Of a stretch of DNA of 64,000 bases, positions 10,537 to 22,801 are shown piece after piece. Location: positions 1 to 64,000 of the forward strand of contig WNNJ02002030.1 in NCBI GenBank assembly GCA_012934845.2, given 5' to 3'. The translations under genes and the position numbers were made by a program. The DNA comes from Pomphorhynchus laevis (taxonomy: Eukaryota; Acanthocephala; Palaeacanthocephala; Echinorhynchida; Pomphorhynchidae). The first letter of the stretch is position 1. Every line of letters starts with the position of its first letter. The notes below the pieces were generated by a model. It was given only the letters and a program-made list of their open reading frames with translations, was not told the origin of the DNA and ran no database searches.

Positions 10537-13500
10537 ATGAAATGCAAATTAAATTTAATCTATTTTGTCAGACAAATTGGATATTATTTTCCAGCCAATA
10601 AGCTAGCAATCTGTGAATCAAATGGAACCTGTTGGACTTTTAGTCAGTTATTGCAATCCGCAAAATACATTGCATCCACTCAATTACAACCAATCAAGGA
10701 AAATATGCTTATAGGCTTATGTTTTAAAAACAACAGTCTATTTACAATCAGTATGTTCGCTTGTTGGATTAAAAAATGCGTTGCCGTTCCAATATCTACG
10801 CGATTTCCACTAAGCTACCAACGCAATCTTGTGAGCCAAGTTAGTTGCAGTACAATACTGTGCGATCACGATTTCAGTTTTGACAGTCCTGGAATTGCAA
10901 CAAAACAAATGTCTATAAAAAATATGCCCCACTTAAAATTGGAAGATAGTGACGAATTATCATTCGACGATCATGGATATGCATGTATCTTGTTTACAAG
11001 TGGGTCAAGCGGTCGCCCGAAGCCTGTCGTTCTAACTCACAACAATTTGAAACATCAAATTCGTTCAATGGAAACAATGTGGAAATGGTCATCGAAAGAT
11101 CATTTAATACATGCATTGCCATTAAACCATATTCACGGACTTGTAAATGGCTTGCTCACGTCATTATATAGCCGAGCAACATGTACATTTGTTTCTCCTA
11201 CTAATAGTGACCGGGTGAGAATAATACACTTTCATTTGAAAATAAAATTTAACAAAACACATTTTATTCTAAATATACTTATTCTCCACACTGTCTGACT
11301 TTTGAATACCTGTATATTATAAGGTAAATTTACTTATAAATAGTACTTTATAAAAATTTACTTATAAATTTATTTATTGTTAAACCATATCAGTTTTGAA
11401 TATATCACTCAAAGGTCTACTACATACATGGATTGTAGTTCGTTCCAGTATGATCAATTATATTCGAATTTATATAAATTATCCATATATTATATGTTTT
11501 ATGTTCGTTTTCAATAAAAGTAATTTAATATTAATTTCCTTAAATTTCAATTATGCAATCAATTCGTTTGTACAATGCCTATGTATTTGAGTTAAGATCT
11601 GGAATTTACTACAAAGCAATAAATGCACTATATTCATGGGTGTTCCACCTTTGTATAGGTATTTATTATTAAACAAACCAGCAGCAGTAAGCACATTGCA
11701 ACTAGAAACTATACGGTACATGATAATAAATAGTGGAGGAATCATAATGCATGTATTTGCAGGATTATTATATGTGGATCAGCACCTTTGCCGAATTCCA
11801 TATTTAATGACTGGAAAAGCTTTACCGATAAGTGTATAATAGAAAGATATGGAATGACTGAAACGGGAATGATTCTTGGTCAACAGATATATCCAGGAGG
11901 TAGATAACGTTGCCAAAGCTAGTTAAAATTATATGTTTATTTTGTAGTTATCGAGTGTGGTAATGTAGGACTTCCGTTTCCATTCGTCAGCGTTCGTTTA
12001 GTCGACGATAACGGAAATATAATCTATGAACACAATAATTTATCATCATTAGGTATGATTTTATCTGTTACTAAATTTCATTTATAACTAATTGGATTTA
12101 AATGTTGCTATTCTCAATACAATTCGAAAAATAGCAAATCATTGAATAAGAGGAAATAGCTTTTTAATAAAAAAATAGTTTAAAATCAACTCAATTGTTG
12201 TTTATTGAGTTCATTCGCGGGAATAAACGTTGCAAATATTAAATATTGAACTTATTGTATTACTAATATATTACTTATTATATTATATATTATAATATAG
12301 TTATATATTATAATATAATATATTATATTATAATTTGACTCAGAATGCTATTTCAATGGTCTTTGTCATTATACTTCAAGTATAAATTAAGGCTAAGGTT
12401 GTCACAAACACTGTCCAATAAAAAACTGCAGAATTTAGAATGCAGATTGCATCAGTGTCTAACATGTGGATTTGTATGATCTTCTTGTCAATTTCAAAGA
12501 CTGCGAATTACCATTAATAGTGAAATGAATGTCACGAATTTTAATTACACCGTTCAGCTTAAGACTAACCAATGCTTGTATGAAAGCATTATATTAAAAC
12601 ATTATCTTTTTTGTTATCAATTAAATTTGTTCGAAAATAAATTTTAAAATCAACATATCAATTCAATACGAATTGAAATATTTAAAATTATGATTTAAAT
12701 CTTAAATTGTATGATAAGAATTAATTTGGATTAAAGTAATTTAAGACTTTGGAACATGGTAATAATTTAACACTTTGGAATATGGTTTAAAAATACGATT
12801 GTTTTTACGTAATATGCTATTTGGTTGTTTTTATTTGCTTGTTTTTATTTGCTTGTATTATTTATAAAAGAATTTTTTCAATACAAGTTATGAAACTTAA
12901 ACTCTGTCATGGTTTAAAAATGTTGATGCTTGATGTCAACTTTCTATTTATCAAAAGAGCGTTGTTACTAAAACAGCATACAGCAGTTTTAGTAATTGTG
13001 CGAAAAAAAAACTTAAGAAATTAAAATTGACAAATCGATTGACTATTTAAACCTAGGATTCGTTCAAATTCTGCCGCTCGTCTTGAGCATACGAGTTTTT
13101 ATTTTATATTAAAAATCGTTTGTATATACAAATTGTGTCGTTTCCGATTTGCAAGATAATTTTGAATATAAGCCGAATACAAACGTACCTCTTCAGAATG
13201 AAATGCTCTTACGGTGTAATCAACCTACGCATTAAAATAAGGTCTACAAAAAATTATATCAATTAATTACCTAAATCCTTTAATTTTTTTCTGAATTATA
13301 ATTAATTTATAATTTAATCTAATATATAATTAGATTAAATTGTTAGAATAATTATTATATACACAAATTATAAAAAACGTTTGTATATAAACGTTTATAA
13401 ATTTTTATAACTTGATATTATACACTCGAGAATGTATTCAAATATAAATGATTAAAATTAATGAATATTTTAATTTACCAAGAAGACGATTATCAAACGT

Positions 13501-16153
13501 TTAATAATATGAATATATCGCATAAATATATTTACATCATATGATTTTAATATCAAATTACATGATATTAATGATAAAATATTAATTATAATATTAATAT
13601 AGCAATATTTAATATAATAATATAAGTATACATGTATATGCATCAAAGTTAAAATCTTTTTTTGTATATTTTTATGTTTATAGATCATGACAGCTTGAAA
13701 TTAGTTGGAGAAATTCAAGTTAAAGGTCCAACAGTATTCTCAGAGTATCTTGGAATGCCTGATGAAACTCGAATGGCATTTACAGCAGACGGTTGGTTTA
13801 AAACAGGTAAGATGCCAGTTTTTGTAATTTTGAACACATTATATGATAAATTTGATAATTTTCAAACGAATATTATTCATTGATGTCTTCTCTTGCCTGA
13901 ATTATTTATATTAAATATATTAAAAATAATCAAATTTTTATTGATTCATTTTTATCTATTAATTGTTAACGATATATACGATATTAAAGTTTCATTTTTG
14001 CGATTCGATCGTTTACTAAATTTTCAGTTGCATTCATTTAATTAACAATTGAATAATATTTATTTATTGAATAATAAATTATATTATTAAATTATTAATT
14101 ATTAATTATTAAATTATTAATAAGTGTTTAAATTATTTATCAATTTATTAGTTAAAATTTATTAATTTCTATTGAATTAATAAAATATTTACGTTCTGTT
14201 CGATACTTGCAAGTTGTAATAATATTTATAAATTTATAGGAACGAAGAAAATCGTTTGTTTTAAAAATACACAATTTCAATTGTTTCTGCTATCAGTAGG
14301 AAGTGAAATATAAATATGTAATATCGTAATGACTTCTGATATAATTATCGGGAATTCTTAAGTCTAAGTTTTTGATTTATGATGGTGATAAAATAATCTA
14401 TAAAAATATTTCATATAATAATTTAGAATAAATGAAAATTACTCGTGATATCATCTGTAATTAAAAGTATAGATTAAAAGTATACTTTCTTTTACGGTGC
14501 AATAAAAGAAAGTTTGAGAAAAGTTTGAGTTATCTCAAACTTTCTTTCCACCTTAAAAGAAAGTTTGAGATAAATAACATACAATGAGCCACTTAGGAAG
14601 CCGTAACGCGGCGAAAGCTCTGGCAGTGTATAATAATAACTCAGCTCTTTGATCTAATAAACTATGCAAAATCTTAACAACATGAGGCTGAGAGATAAGC
14701 GGACATTTAACTCTAAAGAAGAAATAGTTAAATATTTTTTATGGAATAAATTTTATTCTGAACGGAATATGACAATTAAAGTAACTGTATATTCAACGTA
14801 GGAACCGATATGAGACGCAGGAAATTGTCACTTGTAAGCTAATATAAAGCACACAAAACGTGGTATGTAGATAATGAATAATCAAATGATGAGATATTCT
14901 AATACGAAAGTCGTAGAGTGCAACTCGCAAAGTACTTCCGTTACCTTATAATAATTAACTTATAATAAATTTATATAATAAATTGATATTTTGTATTGAA
15001 GTTGTATTAACGTTTTTTCAAGGAAATTTATGATCGATGACCTGACTTTGTGAACCCTTTCTAGTTTATTTGTTCAGTTTAGTATCTACATATTCTTATT
15101 CAATATTTATATTCAAACTATTTGCGATTAATGTGGCATATCAACATTTTATGTTGATAAATGACTCGCAAATGACTCTTGCATAATTAGAGTAAGAACT
15201 TAAATTAATTATTGATAATATCTTTATTAAATATCATTTTAATAATTTAGGAAAGAATAAAAGCTAAAAAATATAAAACTAATTTTAAATTACAAGAAAA
15301 TGAGAGATTTCCGTGGGCATTTTTTCTATTTGTATGATGTGGCAGCCACGAAGGTATCGACAAAACGATACCAGGTAACGTTTCGTAATTATTTTGAATC
15401 ATCAGTGCCAGATACCTCCCACTACTGGATGCAGAGGAGGACCGACAGATGGCACGACTATATCAAAAGGTACATAGAGCTGGAAAATTTCTAGCAAACT
15501 AGGTACATGCTTCACCAAAAGGATCATTAGCTAAGAGCACTGTCTAATGCCAGTGCTCTTTGCTAATGATAGCTCTTTGCTATCGAAATTTTGATTTATT
15601 ATTTTTATTTTATTTTGATTAATTATTATTACAGCAAAATCAAAAATACGAATTCAAATTTTAATGCATAACTGTGTTAATAATAAGGAATTGTTTCAAA
15701 CAGCTGGACAATTGAATTGTCCAGCTGTTTTCATAAAATATTTAATGCACAAATAAGCTTAACTTTAACTTTATTTTAGGGGACATTTCACAGTATTACA
15801 GAAGTGGCGATCAATCGTATTTCAAGTTACTTGGTAGAAACGAAATCGATACAGTGAAAGTTGGTGGCGAAAAGATCAGTCTATTGGAAATCGAGCGAGT
15901 TATTCTAAATCATCCTAAAATTGTAGATTGCGTCGTACTTGCAGATCATCATTGTCATTTTGGGAATAGCATATATGCTATTATTACTTGTAATGATCGC
16001 GAGTCAATGACACTTAACGAATTGAGAAGGTTTTGTTCTCTTCATTTGCCTCAAAGTCACGTTCCTTTAAAATACAAGTTGATGGAAAAATTGCCCAGAA
16101 ATGAAATGGGCAAAATTGATAAGAAATCACTTCAACGAAGGTTATTTTCTTAG
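10537..16153 (+). CDS. ACSF3: ACSF3-like acyl-CoA (malonyl-CoA) synthetase, six exons
   Basis: This member of the AMP-forming adenylating enzyme family activates a carboxylic acid to its CoA ester; ACSF3 makes malonyl-CoA from malonate in mitochondria. Exons are 10537-11214, 11597-11715, 11763-11899, 11948-12052, 13684-13806 and 15780-16153. All junctions are GT-AG and phases agree, giving 511 residues (human 576). Motifs in order are: nucleotide loop [12 protein letters not shown] (about residue 151), [24 protein letters not shown] split across exons 5 and 6, [14 protein letters not shown], and the C-terminal [11 protein letters not shown] with the catalytic lysine. The order and the exon 3-6 text follow ACSF3 better than other synthetases. 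Introns 2 and 3 are 47 and 48 bp. The start is weakly basic and could be a mitochondrial signal. Introns 4 and 5 are AT-rich; intron 5 contains a repeat (15330-15590). Confidence 0.87.
14505..14575. repeat. Inverted repeat in ACSF3 intron 5
   Basis: AAAGAAAGTTTGAGA occurs in both orientations several times within 70 bp and can fold into a hairpin. No function is visible. Confidence 0.6.
15330..15590 (-). repeat. Second copy of the WARS2-intron repeat, with hammerhead-like core
   Basis: This intron 5 segment shares a TGGATGCAGAGGAGGAC-like block and a CTTCACCAAAAGGATCATTAG block with the repeat at 2205-2745. On the minus strand, CTGATGA (plus 15399-15405) is followed 13 nt later by GAAAC (plus 15380-15384). 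TGGCA just before CTGATGA pairs with TGCCA at the far side (plus 15340-15344). ACG after GAA can pair with CGT (plus 15348-15350), enclosing a perfect 7-bp hairpin (15353-15359 with 15366-15372). This is the layout of a hammerhead, but stem II is poor and the cleavage dinucleotide is not canonical, so this copy is probably decayed. Confidence 0.6.
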
Positions 16154-16271
16154 AACGTGTCACTATAATTTGTATATTTCTAATATTTTTGATTTTGCAA
16201 TTATAAAAGCGAGCAAACCAATTAGAAATACAAACAATTGCTAGCGTTAAAAGATAATTTTCAAATATTTT

Positions 16272-16722
16272 CTAATTGTGACATGATATTATCCTTACAG
16301 GTATTGTTCCTATTCTTGATACAGCAGGACGCTACTAATTAGTCTGGGTGGATCTCATCAGCTGCTGACCCAGACCTACATTTCATGTTTCGACCCTTAT
16401 TTTCTGCTTTCTTCATACACTGGTGTTGATCGGATTCGAACTAAATACGTCTGTATTGCGATTCAACGCTACATCCACAGTGGTGTAGATATACATTTCT
16501 GTATATTATTTTTGGTAGGGGATCGTGTTCTAACGGTCTATTAGAAACAAACCCTATGTGTGTGATTCGCTAGCCGAATCACACATTTTTCATGCTGCCA
16601 CTTGCAATGAATGTTTTTAATTTAACTTGATTGCATCTGTGAGCTGAAATTCTTCTGATTGTGTCACGATATATCATCACAGGTATCGCTCCTATTTTTG
16701 ATACACCAGGACGCTTCTAATA
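16272..16722. repeat. Repeat element bounded by direct repeats, with stem-loop
   Basis: A block of about 62 bp at 16272-16335 (GTGACATGATAT to GCAGGACGC) recurs at about 16657-16720 in the same orientation, 385 bp away. Between them lies a perfect 8-bp inverted repeat (GTCTGGGT 16342-16349 and its complement 16368-16375). On the minus strand its loop holds CTGATGAGATCC, and GGGTCGAAAC precedes it. A GATTCGAAC run at about 16430 vaguely recalls a tRNA B box. The direct repeats could be two copies of a tandem unit or the ends of one element. Confidence 0.55.
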
Positions 16723-17837
16723 AATTATATTATATAATCGCATTCTTAAAAAGATGCTAAACCATGTATCCATGTATACAACGGATAAACGAGAAACTTA
16801 AAACTAGAAAATACAAATGTTACTTATTTAGTTGCGATCTCCAATATCAAGAGGAACTTTATTTTTTATTATTTTTTGAATTATATATTTTATAAATTAC
16901 ATTTTATATAATAAATATTACTTGTATATAAATTTATAAAAGTTGAAACTACTTTCAGTAATAATTTCTTTTTAGTTTTCCTTCTGAGTAGAAGGAAAAG
17001 TTGAATTTTTTTTAAATATCAATTGATTGTTTCCGCGTATATTAGAGTCTTTCTCACCAAACGTAAAGAAATAGGGGCCGAAACTTAATAAATTATAATC
17101 GCATTGTTAGAGGATTCTTAAAAATGAAATACAATCTAAAAAACAGGAAGGTGATTGTCAAATTAGTTTAATGATATTTAATAATATTATTCTAATGATA
17201 TTATATAATATCTAAATTATTTTTTTGAATTATATATTTTATAAATTACATTTTAAATAAAAAATATTACTTGTATATAAATTTATAAAAAATGAAACTG
17301 TTTTCAGTAATAATTTAAAAAATATCAATTGATTGTTTCCTCATGTAATAGTCGCTCTCACCAAACGTGAGACCCTTAAACTTAGGCAAATGATATTGAG
17401 CAAACTGACATTTATCTTTATAACAAATAATATATCTAGATCGGACAAAAGGTTTATTTATTCCTTACCGATTAATATCCATATAAATGACTAATAAATA
17501 TCTACTTTATAATATAATTTATAGTTATAGTTATAATTAGAGCCATATGTAGTCATTTATCGTTGATTCGGATAAATAGCCATTAAAGCAAAATGAAGAA
17601 TTTTGCAGATTTCGTCGATTCTGAATTGACAGGTTAATTATTTAATTATCCTGAAACTATTTACATATTGAAAACCTAGATGAGTCCAACAAAAGCTTTT
17701 ATTTGAATCTAAATTTTGGAATGTTAATCTAAGGGTTTCGTCAAACGTCACGGGAACAATCAACTGTACTAAAGCTTGACACAGAATTTTAAATCCGAAT
17801 ATTGTACCATTTATGAATGAGGGTTAAGATAAATATC
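16723..17837. repeat. AT-rich DNA with a 355-bp spaced direct repeat
   Basis: About 100 bp at 16862-16970 recurs at about 17218-17318 (shared GAATTATATATTTTATAAATTAC and TTTCAGTAATAATTT-like stretches), followed in both by a TTGATTGTTTCC box. It looks like two tandem units of an AT-rich repeat. No gene was seen. Confidence 0.55.
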
Positions 17838-18930
17838 AAACCAGCTGTCTACGTATTTAAATTAAAAATAATTTACTATAAAATTTAAATTGAAAATAAA
17901 TTACTATAAATAAATTTAGAATAAATAAAATATATATAATTATTACATAAGATTCTATATAATTTATATTTATTTAAAGATTTCTACCTAAATTTTACTT
18001 AATATACTTGACGCAGCTTAAATATGTACAAGTTCTAAATAACCTTCAACAGTTTCGCCTGATGACAACCAGTCTTTATTCTAAAATTTGGTTCAAGGTC
18101 TCGCTCGCTCGTCTCGATTTAAATTCTTAAAGTTTATTCCTATAATTCAAATTTACTATTTAATTTTTAATTACACCTTATATTTTTCTTTAGATTTATA
18201 TCTATCTTTATTAAAACAATTATATATATATTTTGACTAAATTCAGTAATTATAAATAAAAATATTAATTAATAATCAACACAAATATTATTTGTGTCTT
18301 TATTATTTATACAATATACCCTTTTTACGAGTATACACTTTATATACTTTTTCTACAGAGTCTAGACGGTCTGAACCTTAAATATATGTAATGTAAAAAA
18401 TAATATTTCTGTTTTTTTTTCTTATTATTAGATCGGCTAACTGAATATACGAATTTTATAATTGCAAATATATTATGTAATTTCTCAAATTGCATCAGGA
18501 GAAATAAATCTTTAGCATTCATTTGGCCCTGCAGCTTTGTCGAGTTGAGGAATAGGCGCCGTAACCTGATAATAGTTCCTCATAATGGCATTCCATCTTT
18601 ATTATAAAACATGGAATACTATTAATATGGAATACTATATTAATCTGTATTTGACGCAGCTTAAATATGTACAAGTTCTAAATAACCTTCAACAGTTTCT
18701 CCTGATAACAACCAGTCTTTATTCTAAAATTTGGTATCTATTGATCGACTGAGAAAAATATTTGGCTGTTAAAAATTCTTCTTTTAAGATAAAGATCAGC
18801 TGACTGAGTCTACGTATTTAAATTAAAAATAAATTACTATAAAATTTAAATTAAGAAAATTACTATAAATAAATTTAAAATAAATATAATATGTAATAAT
18901 CTTATTTAATAATTATTACATAAGATTCTA
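17838..18930. repeat. Two direct copies of an approximately 650-bp AT-rich repeat
   Basis: The block starting TTGACGCAGCTTAAATATG at 18008-18092 recurs almost unchanged at about 18652-18736. Both copies are accompanied by a TCTACGTATTTAAATTAAAAAT block (about 17850 and 18810). That last block is also near the ends of repeats at 32.4, 36.7, 37.2, 42.7 and 43.0 kb. A fragment of the CGAAAC-bearing family of 36.9 kb lies at about 18530-18640. Confidence 0.6.
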
Positions 18931-18937
18931 TGTATTC

Positions 18938-19362
18938 ATTGATTACGAACAACGAGACGTCAAGTAACAAGGAGACGTGAAGCGAGCGGCGAAAACCTAC
19001 AAGACGACAATCAACGTACAAGCAAAGAGACGTTGAGCAACCAGGGGACAAATTACAACGGGTGGCGAACAAAAAGCTTTGATTACATGCAGTGGCTTCA
19101 TCAAGCCGCTGCTGCTCATGTAATGGGTCGCATGCAGTGTAAAGGTTGCGTTTGTGTAAAAGATGATCGCTCTTGCTTGAATTGTTTTCGTCGTAAGAGG
19201 TGTGAAAATCGTAAATCAGTGAAGTCCCCAATGGATATTACTATTTTGTCAGATTATACAACGATAAATGCTGTGGATGCGTTAGACGATACAGAAAATC
19301 GTAATCCATTATCATCTATTTCCACAACCTCTTCTTATATCAATTACAATATGTTATTTTAG
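18938..19362 (+). CDS. Hypothetical Cys-rich, basic protein (fragment or small gene)
   Basis: An open frame runs from just after a TGA near 18938 to a stop at 19362, about 140 codons. The first ATG is near residue 45. It begins with an Arg-rich stretch, followed by a tryptophan-containing segment and a compact cluster CKGCVCVKDDRSCLNC then FRRKRCENRKS. The cluster resembles short Cys-rich motifs in uncharacterised animal proteins, some of them linked to mobile elements; I cannot name the family. The tail is Ser/Thr/Asn-rich. A second copy of the ENRKS...ILSDY part occurs at 19552-19743. Neighbouring repeats suggest it may belong to a decayed element rather than a host gene. Confidence 0.35.
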
Positions 19363-19551
19363 CCTAATTCTACTGTAGACAAACAGATTAAGGGATTCGA
19401 ATTCTAAGTATATTGATGTTCAAACCATCACAATTTTCAAAAGAGTATGCCTCCTTGAAAATCAAATATACTAATTCGAAGTATATACAAATATATGTAT
19501 ATATGAAACCTCGTCGTATTAGCCGTGAGTTTTTGAATAAGGAATTTCTCT

Positions 19552-19743
19552 GTGGAATATGTCCAACAAATCTGTAAGCGACCCATATTTCCTAGTAAGA
19601 GGTTTGAAAATCGTAAATCATGGAATTTCCGAGTTGATAGTTCTATTTTGTCAGATTATAATCACGTTACAACGACAAAAGCACCGGATACGTCAGTAGA
19701 TTTCATTAACCTACATACGAAATGCACATCGGACGGTTGTTAA
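19552..19743 (+). pseudogene. Partial duplicate of the Cys-rich ORF
   Basis: A 63-codon frame shares KRFENRKS...D..ILSDY with residues near the middle of the ORF ending at 19362, but lacks the Cys cluster. It looks like a degenerate second copy, about 400 bp downstream. The function is unknown. Confidence 0.35.
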
Positions 19744-21248
19744 TTGCATAGCTTTGATAAAGCTCATAGGATTGTGTCGCGAAACTTCTTTTTACGAGAT
19801 TGTTTATGCAGATAGTGCACCGCCAAATAAATTTCTGAACTCCGTAAGATTATTGGGTGATAATGCAAACATTTTGAATGTATGAACAAGAAATACGTGA
19901 ACTTAGTGCAACTATGCCTACACCATATAGCAAAATTGGAAACTCTCAAATTTCCGCTAATTTGCCGCCAATGGCGGTATTGTTCACGTATCCATTTGCA
20001 GCATCGTGATAAGACGTGCTAAAACTGGGAGCAGCAACTACTTTCACGTTTATATCCCTCTTATCAACAGTCTAACTATTTTCGGTAATCTGCCAAATCG
20101 AAATTTATACAAGACGCTATTATGCCCTCGCAACCTACCTACTCGACTAGTTATTACTTTGGTGAGATAACGCACCTCACCATTCGGCATGTGCCATAGT
20201 CAAAGCATTTCTAAAGATATGAACCTTTCACGTACCGACAACATTCCAATACGACTAAGACGTACATGATAATCACTACCACCTAAGCCAACACAAAGTC
20301 TCGAATCCCACCTATGAATAGACTGTAGGTCTAATAATTCTCGCTTGGTTACAGGGAAACAAGCCTGAATTCAGTATTCCACTTGTGGCCCGACAAGTGA
20401 GGTGAATGACCTCTTGAACATTTGACATTTTAACTTTAGGAATGCGCTTTTTATACAATATAATGCCCGAGTAGCTTGACCTAGACTGAAGTCGGTGTTC
20501 TACTTTGTTTTCAAGGATCGATGGACAATAATAACTAAATCTTTATGTTAAGATACTTTCTTTAGGATAATATCTCCAATTTAGTACTTAAATTTCAGAT
20601 TTTTATAATATATTATTTTAATATAATATCATCAGATTAATTTATTAATTAATATTTAATTATTAATAAATAATTACTATTTAATTACGTATTTAATATT
20701 TCCAAAGTTTTTCTCATATACAAACTAATTAATATTTTGTTAATATTAAATAATTGTAAATGTTTTCTAATTCAATTTAGAACATTATAAAGATATATTA
20801 AGTATAAAAAATTAGAATATTTTTTGAGAAATATAAATATTTGTACAAAATATTGATAGAATAGAACATTACATACATTAAATTAAAGATTAATACGAAA
20901 CATACCACAAAACATATTGATTTAATTGAAAATATGTTACACAAGTTTCAATGAGCTCTAATGATTTTTATAACATAATATTTAATATTAATATAATATT
21001 AAAAATATAATATTTTATATTATGAACATATAACATATCCTCTAAAATAGTGGTTTAAATGTACTTTGGATAAGCAATTGCACATTTAATAGCATTTATA
21101 CAATTTCTCTTCAACTATCAAAGTAAAGTATTATATATATATATCGATTAAAGTAAATTTATTACTTTAATTGATGTACACATATGACCTTCATCGTAAT
21201 CGATAAATAACCAGATAGTAATTAAATATTAGATCATTATATGCATAG
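19744..21248. other. Intergenic, decayed moderately GC sequence then AT-rich
   Basis: From 19744 to about 20530 base composition is closer to coding DNA than its surroundings, yet no frame stays open; this may be an old element or pseudogene that I cannot identify. From 20530 to 21248 it is AT-rich with no feature seen except the presumed AAMP promoter. Confidence 0.4.
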
Positions 21249-22478
21249 ATGTCTGAAGAAGATGACAACGTACTTGAGCTGAATTCTGATGTTGAAATAA
21301 TTGCATCTGATGATGATCTCCAGAAGCACCTCGAACACCATCATAGCACTGACGATGACGAGGATAATCAGGATTCTAAGATAAACAACGATTTCGCATA
21401 CGTTGATACTGGTCATTTATTATTTAACTGCAATGAACCGATTTATTGTTGTGCAGTAAATACTTTACGACATATGGTTGCTCTTGGAACTGGTGATGAT
21501 CGTTTCCTTCTTATCGATTACAACCTAAATAAAATACTGCTATCCGACAATTTTAGCGAATCAGTTAATATTGTAAAATTTAACCGTAAAGGTAATTTAA
21601 TATGTGCAGCTGATTTGGCTGGCGTTTTAAAAGTATGGCATGTTGACAAAATACAAGATGCTGCAGAATTCGATAGCAACCAGTCCTCACTTATTTGGAC
21701 ATATGATGAAGGCGCTGAAATCACTTTCATAACTTGGCATAATTTATTTGATAATGTTCTTTTTGCTGGTACGATTAATGGCTCATTATGGATGTGGAAA
21801 ATAGTATCTGGGGAATGCAAATATTTTCAAGGTAAAAGCCAAAGTAGTCTTATCACACTCGAACTGTTTCCATGTGGACTTTATGTACTGGCCGCCTTCG
21901 CTGACGGTGGTATCGTAAAATGGAATCTCAAAGATGGTGTCACAGAGGCATATAATGTGTTATCAGACGATCCACACAATTGTGAACCCATTTGTTCTAT
22001 AATTAATAAAGTCGGTAATTACGCATTTTTCGGTTTAAAAGAAGGTCGTTTAATTGTCATGTCAGTGGCTAAACAACTCACTAAACTTCATGATTTAGTG
22101 GTAATTCATGATGATAGTCCAAACGAGTTCAGATACATTGAATCATTATGTCTTAATGAATCCGAAACTATCTTGTCTGTTGGATGTGCCACTGGGGACA
22201 TTGTATTTTACAATTTGGCAGACTATACAATTTACAGTAAATATAGTGTAGAACAGAGTCCGAGTGTTATAAAAATGATTCAGTTGAAGAGTTCAATCGT
22301 TGCTGCATACTACGATGGCTTTGTGAGAATCGTGGATGCTAGAACATGTAGACATGTTAATCAAGTTGCATTGAAACAATGTTTTAATGATGCAATATTA
22401 GATTTTGAACTTATCGATGATAAAAGATTCATTGCTGTTTCAGAGTCCGGAAAAGCGAAAATATTTGAGTTGCCGTAA
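21249..22478 (+). CDS. AAMP: AAMP-like WD-repeat protein (Sqt1 family), single exon
   Basis: This 409-residue protein lies in one uninterrupted exon (human AAMP about 434). The first 50 residues are highly acidic (runs of D/E and a His cluster), as in AAMP. The rest is a WD-type beta propeller with degenerate repeats: LICAADLAGVLKVWHV (about residues 118-133), ITFITWH...FAGTINGSLWMWKI, YVLAAFADGGIVKWNL, and later blades ending in FYNL, RIVDART and AKIFEL. The TWH...AGT.NGS.WMW and AFADGGI.KWN text is what places it with AAMP/Sqt1. Yeast Sqt1 is a dedicated chaperone for ribosomal protein uL16 (Rpl10), so a role in 60S assembly is inferred. The ATG at 21249 is the first in frame and begins the acidic region. 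It is followed closely by a minus-strand LINE. Confidence 0.85.
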   Translation: MSEEDDNVLELNSDVEIIASDDDLQKHLEHHHSTDDDEDNQDSKINNDFAYVDTGHLLFNCNEPIYCCAVNTLRHMVALGTGDDRFLLIDYNLNKILLSDNFSESVNIVKFNRKGNLICAADLAGVLKVWHVDKIQDAAEFDSNQSSLIWTYDEGAEITFITWHNLFDNVLFAGTINGSLWMWKIVSGECKYFQGKSQSSLITLELFPCGLYVLAAFADGGIVKWNLKDGVTEAYNVLSDDPHNCEPICSIINKVGNYAFFGLKEGRLIVMSVAKQLTKLHDLVVIHDDSPNEFRYIESLCLNESETILSVGCATGDIVFYNLADYTIYSKYSVEQSPSVIKMIQLKSSIVAAYYDGFVRIVDARTCRHVNQVALKQCFNDAILDFELIDDKRFIAVSESGKAKIFELP

Positions 22479-22801
22479 TTTATATTTATTGTCATGTGCA
22501 TTCACCTAAAAAGACGTTTTATTCTCGTTATACATATTTTTTTTTCAATTTTACTTTAATTACTGTCCCGATTGCTAGTCATTTTGTGTAGATTCTGGGT
22601 GTTATTTAGTGTACATTGAGATGAAATGATTACAATTTTATGTACATCGATATTTTTGATTATTATTTCTTAATTAAGTAATTAAGTAATGATTAAGTAT
22701 TTACATCGCGTAATTCTTAATTATTATTATTATTATACATTCAACAACATACGAGCATTAGCTCAAATAGCTGGCTCACAATAAGTTCGTAAATAAATTA
22801 A

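Noticed and set aside
11733-11773. A 41-bp segment in ACSF3 flanked by GTGGA direct repeats, which at first looked like a non-canonical GT-AT intron or a disabling insertion.
   Set aside because: A standard 47-bp GT-AG intron at 11716-11762 gives a better protein ([12 protein letters not shown]) and correct phase.
13470-13688. A 72-codon minus-strand frame over an ACSF3 intron-exon border.
   Set aside because: It is rich in Ile/Tyr/Asn from AT-rich DNA and antisense to a well-supported splice acceptor.
15300-15494. A 64-codon open frame.
   Set aside because: It lies wholly within the non-coding repeat shared with the WARS2 intron.
16425-16445. A tRNA-like B box (TTCGAATCC on the minus strand).
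   Set aside because: The flanking 5-nt arms do not pair and no acceptor or anticodon stem could be drawn; at most a very old tRNA-derived piece.
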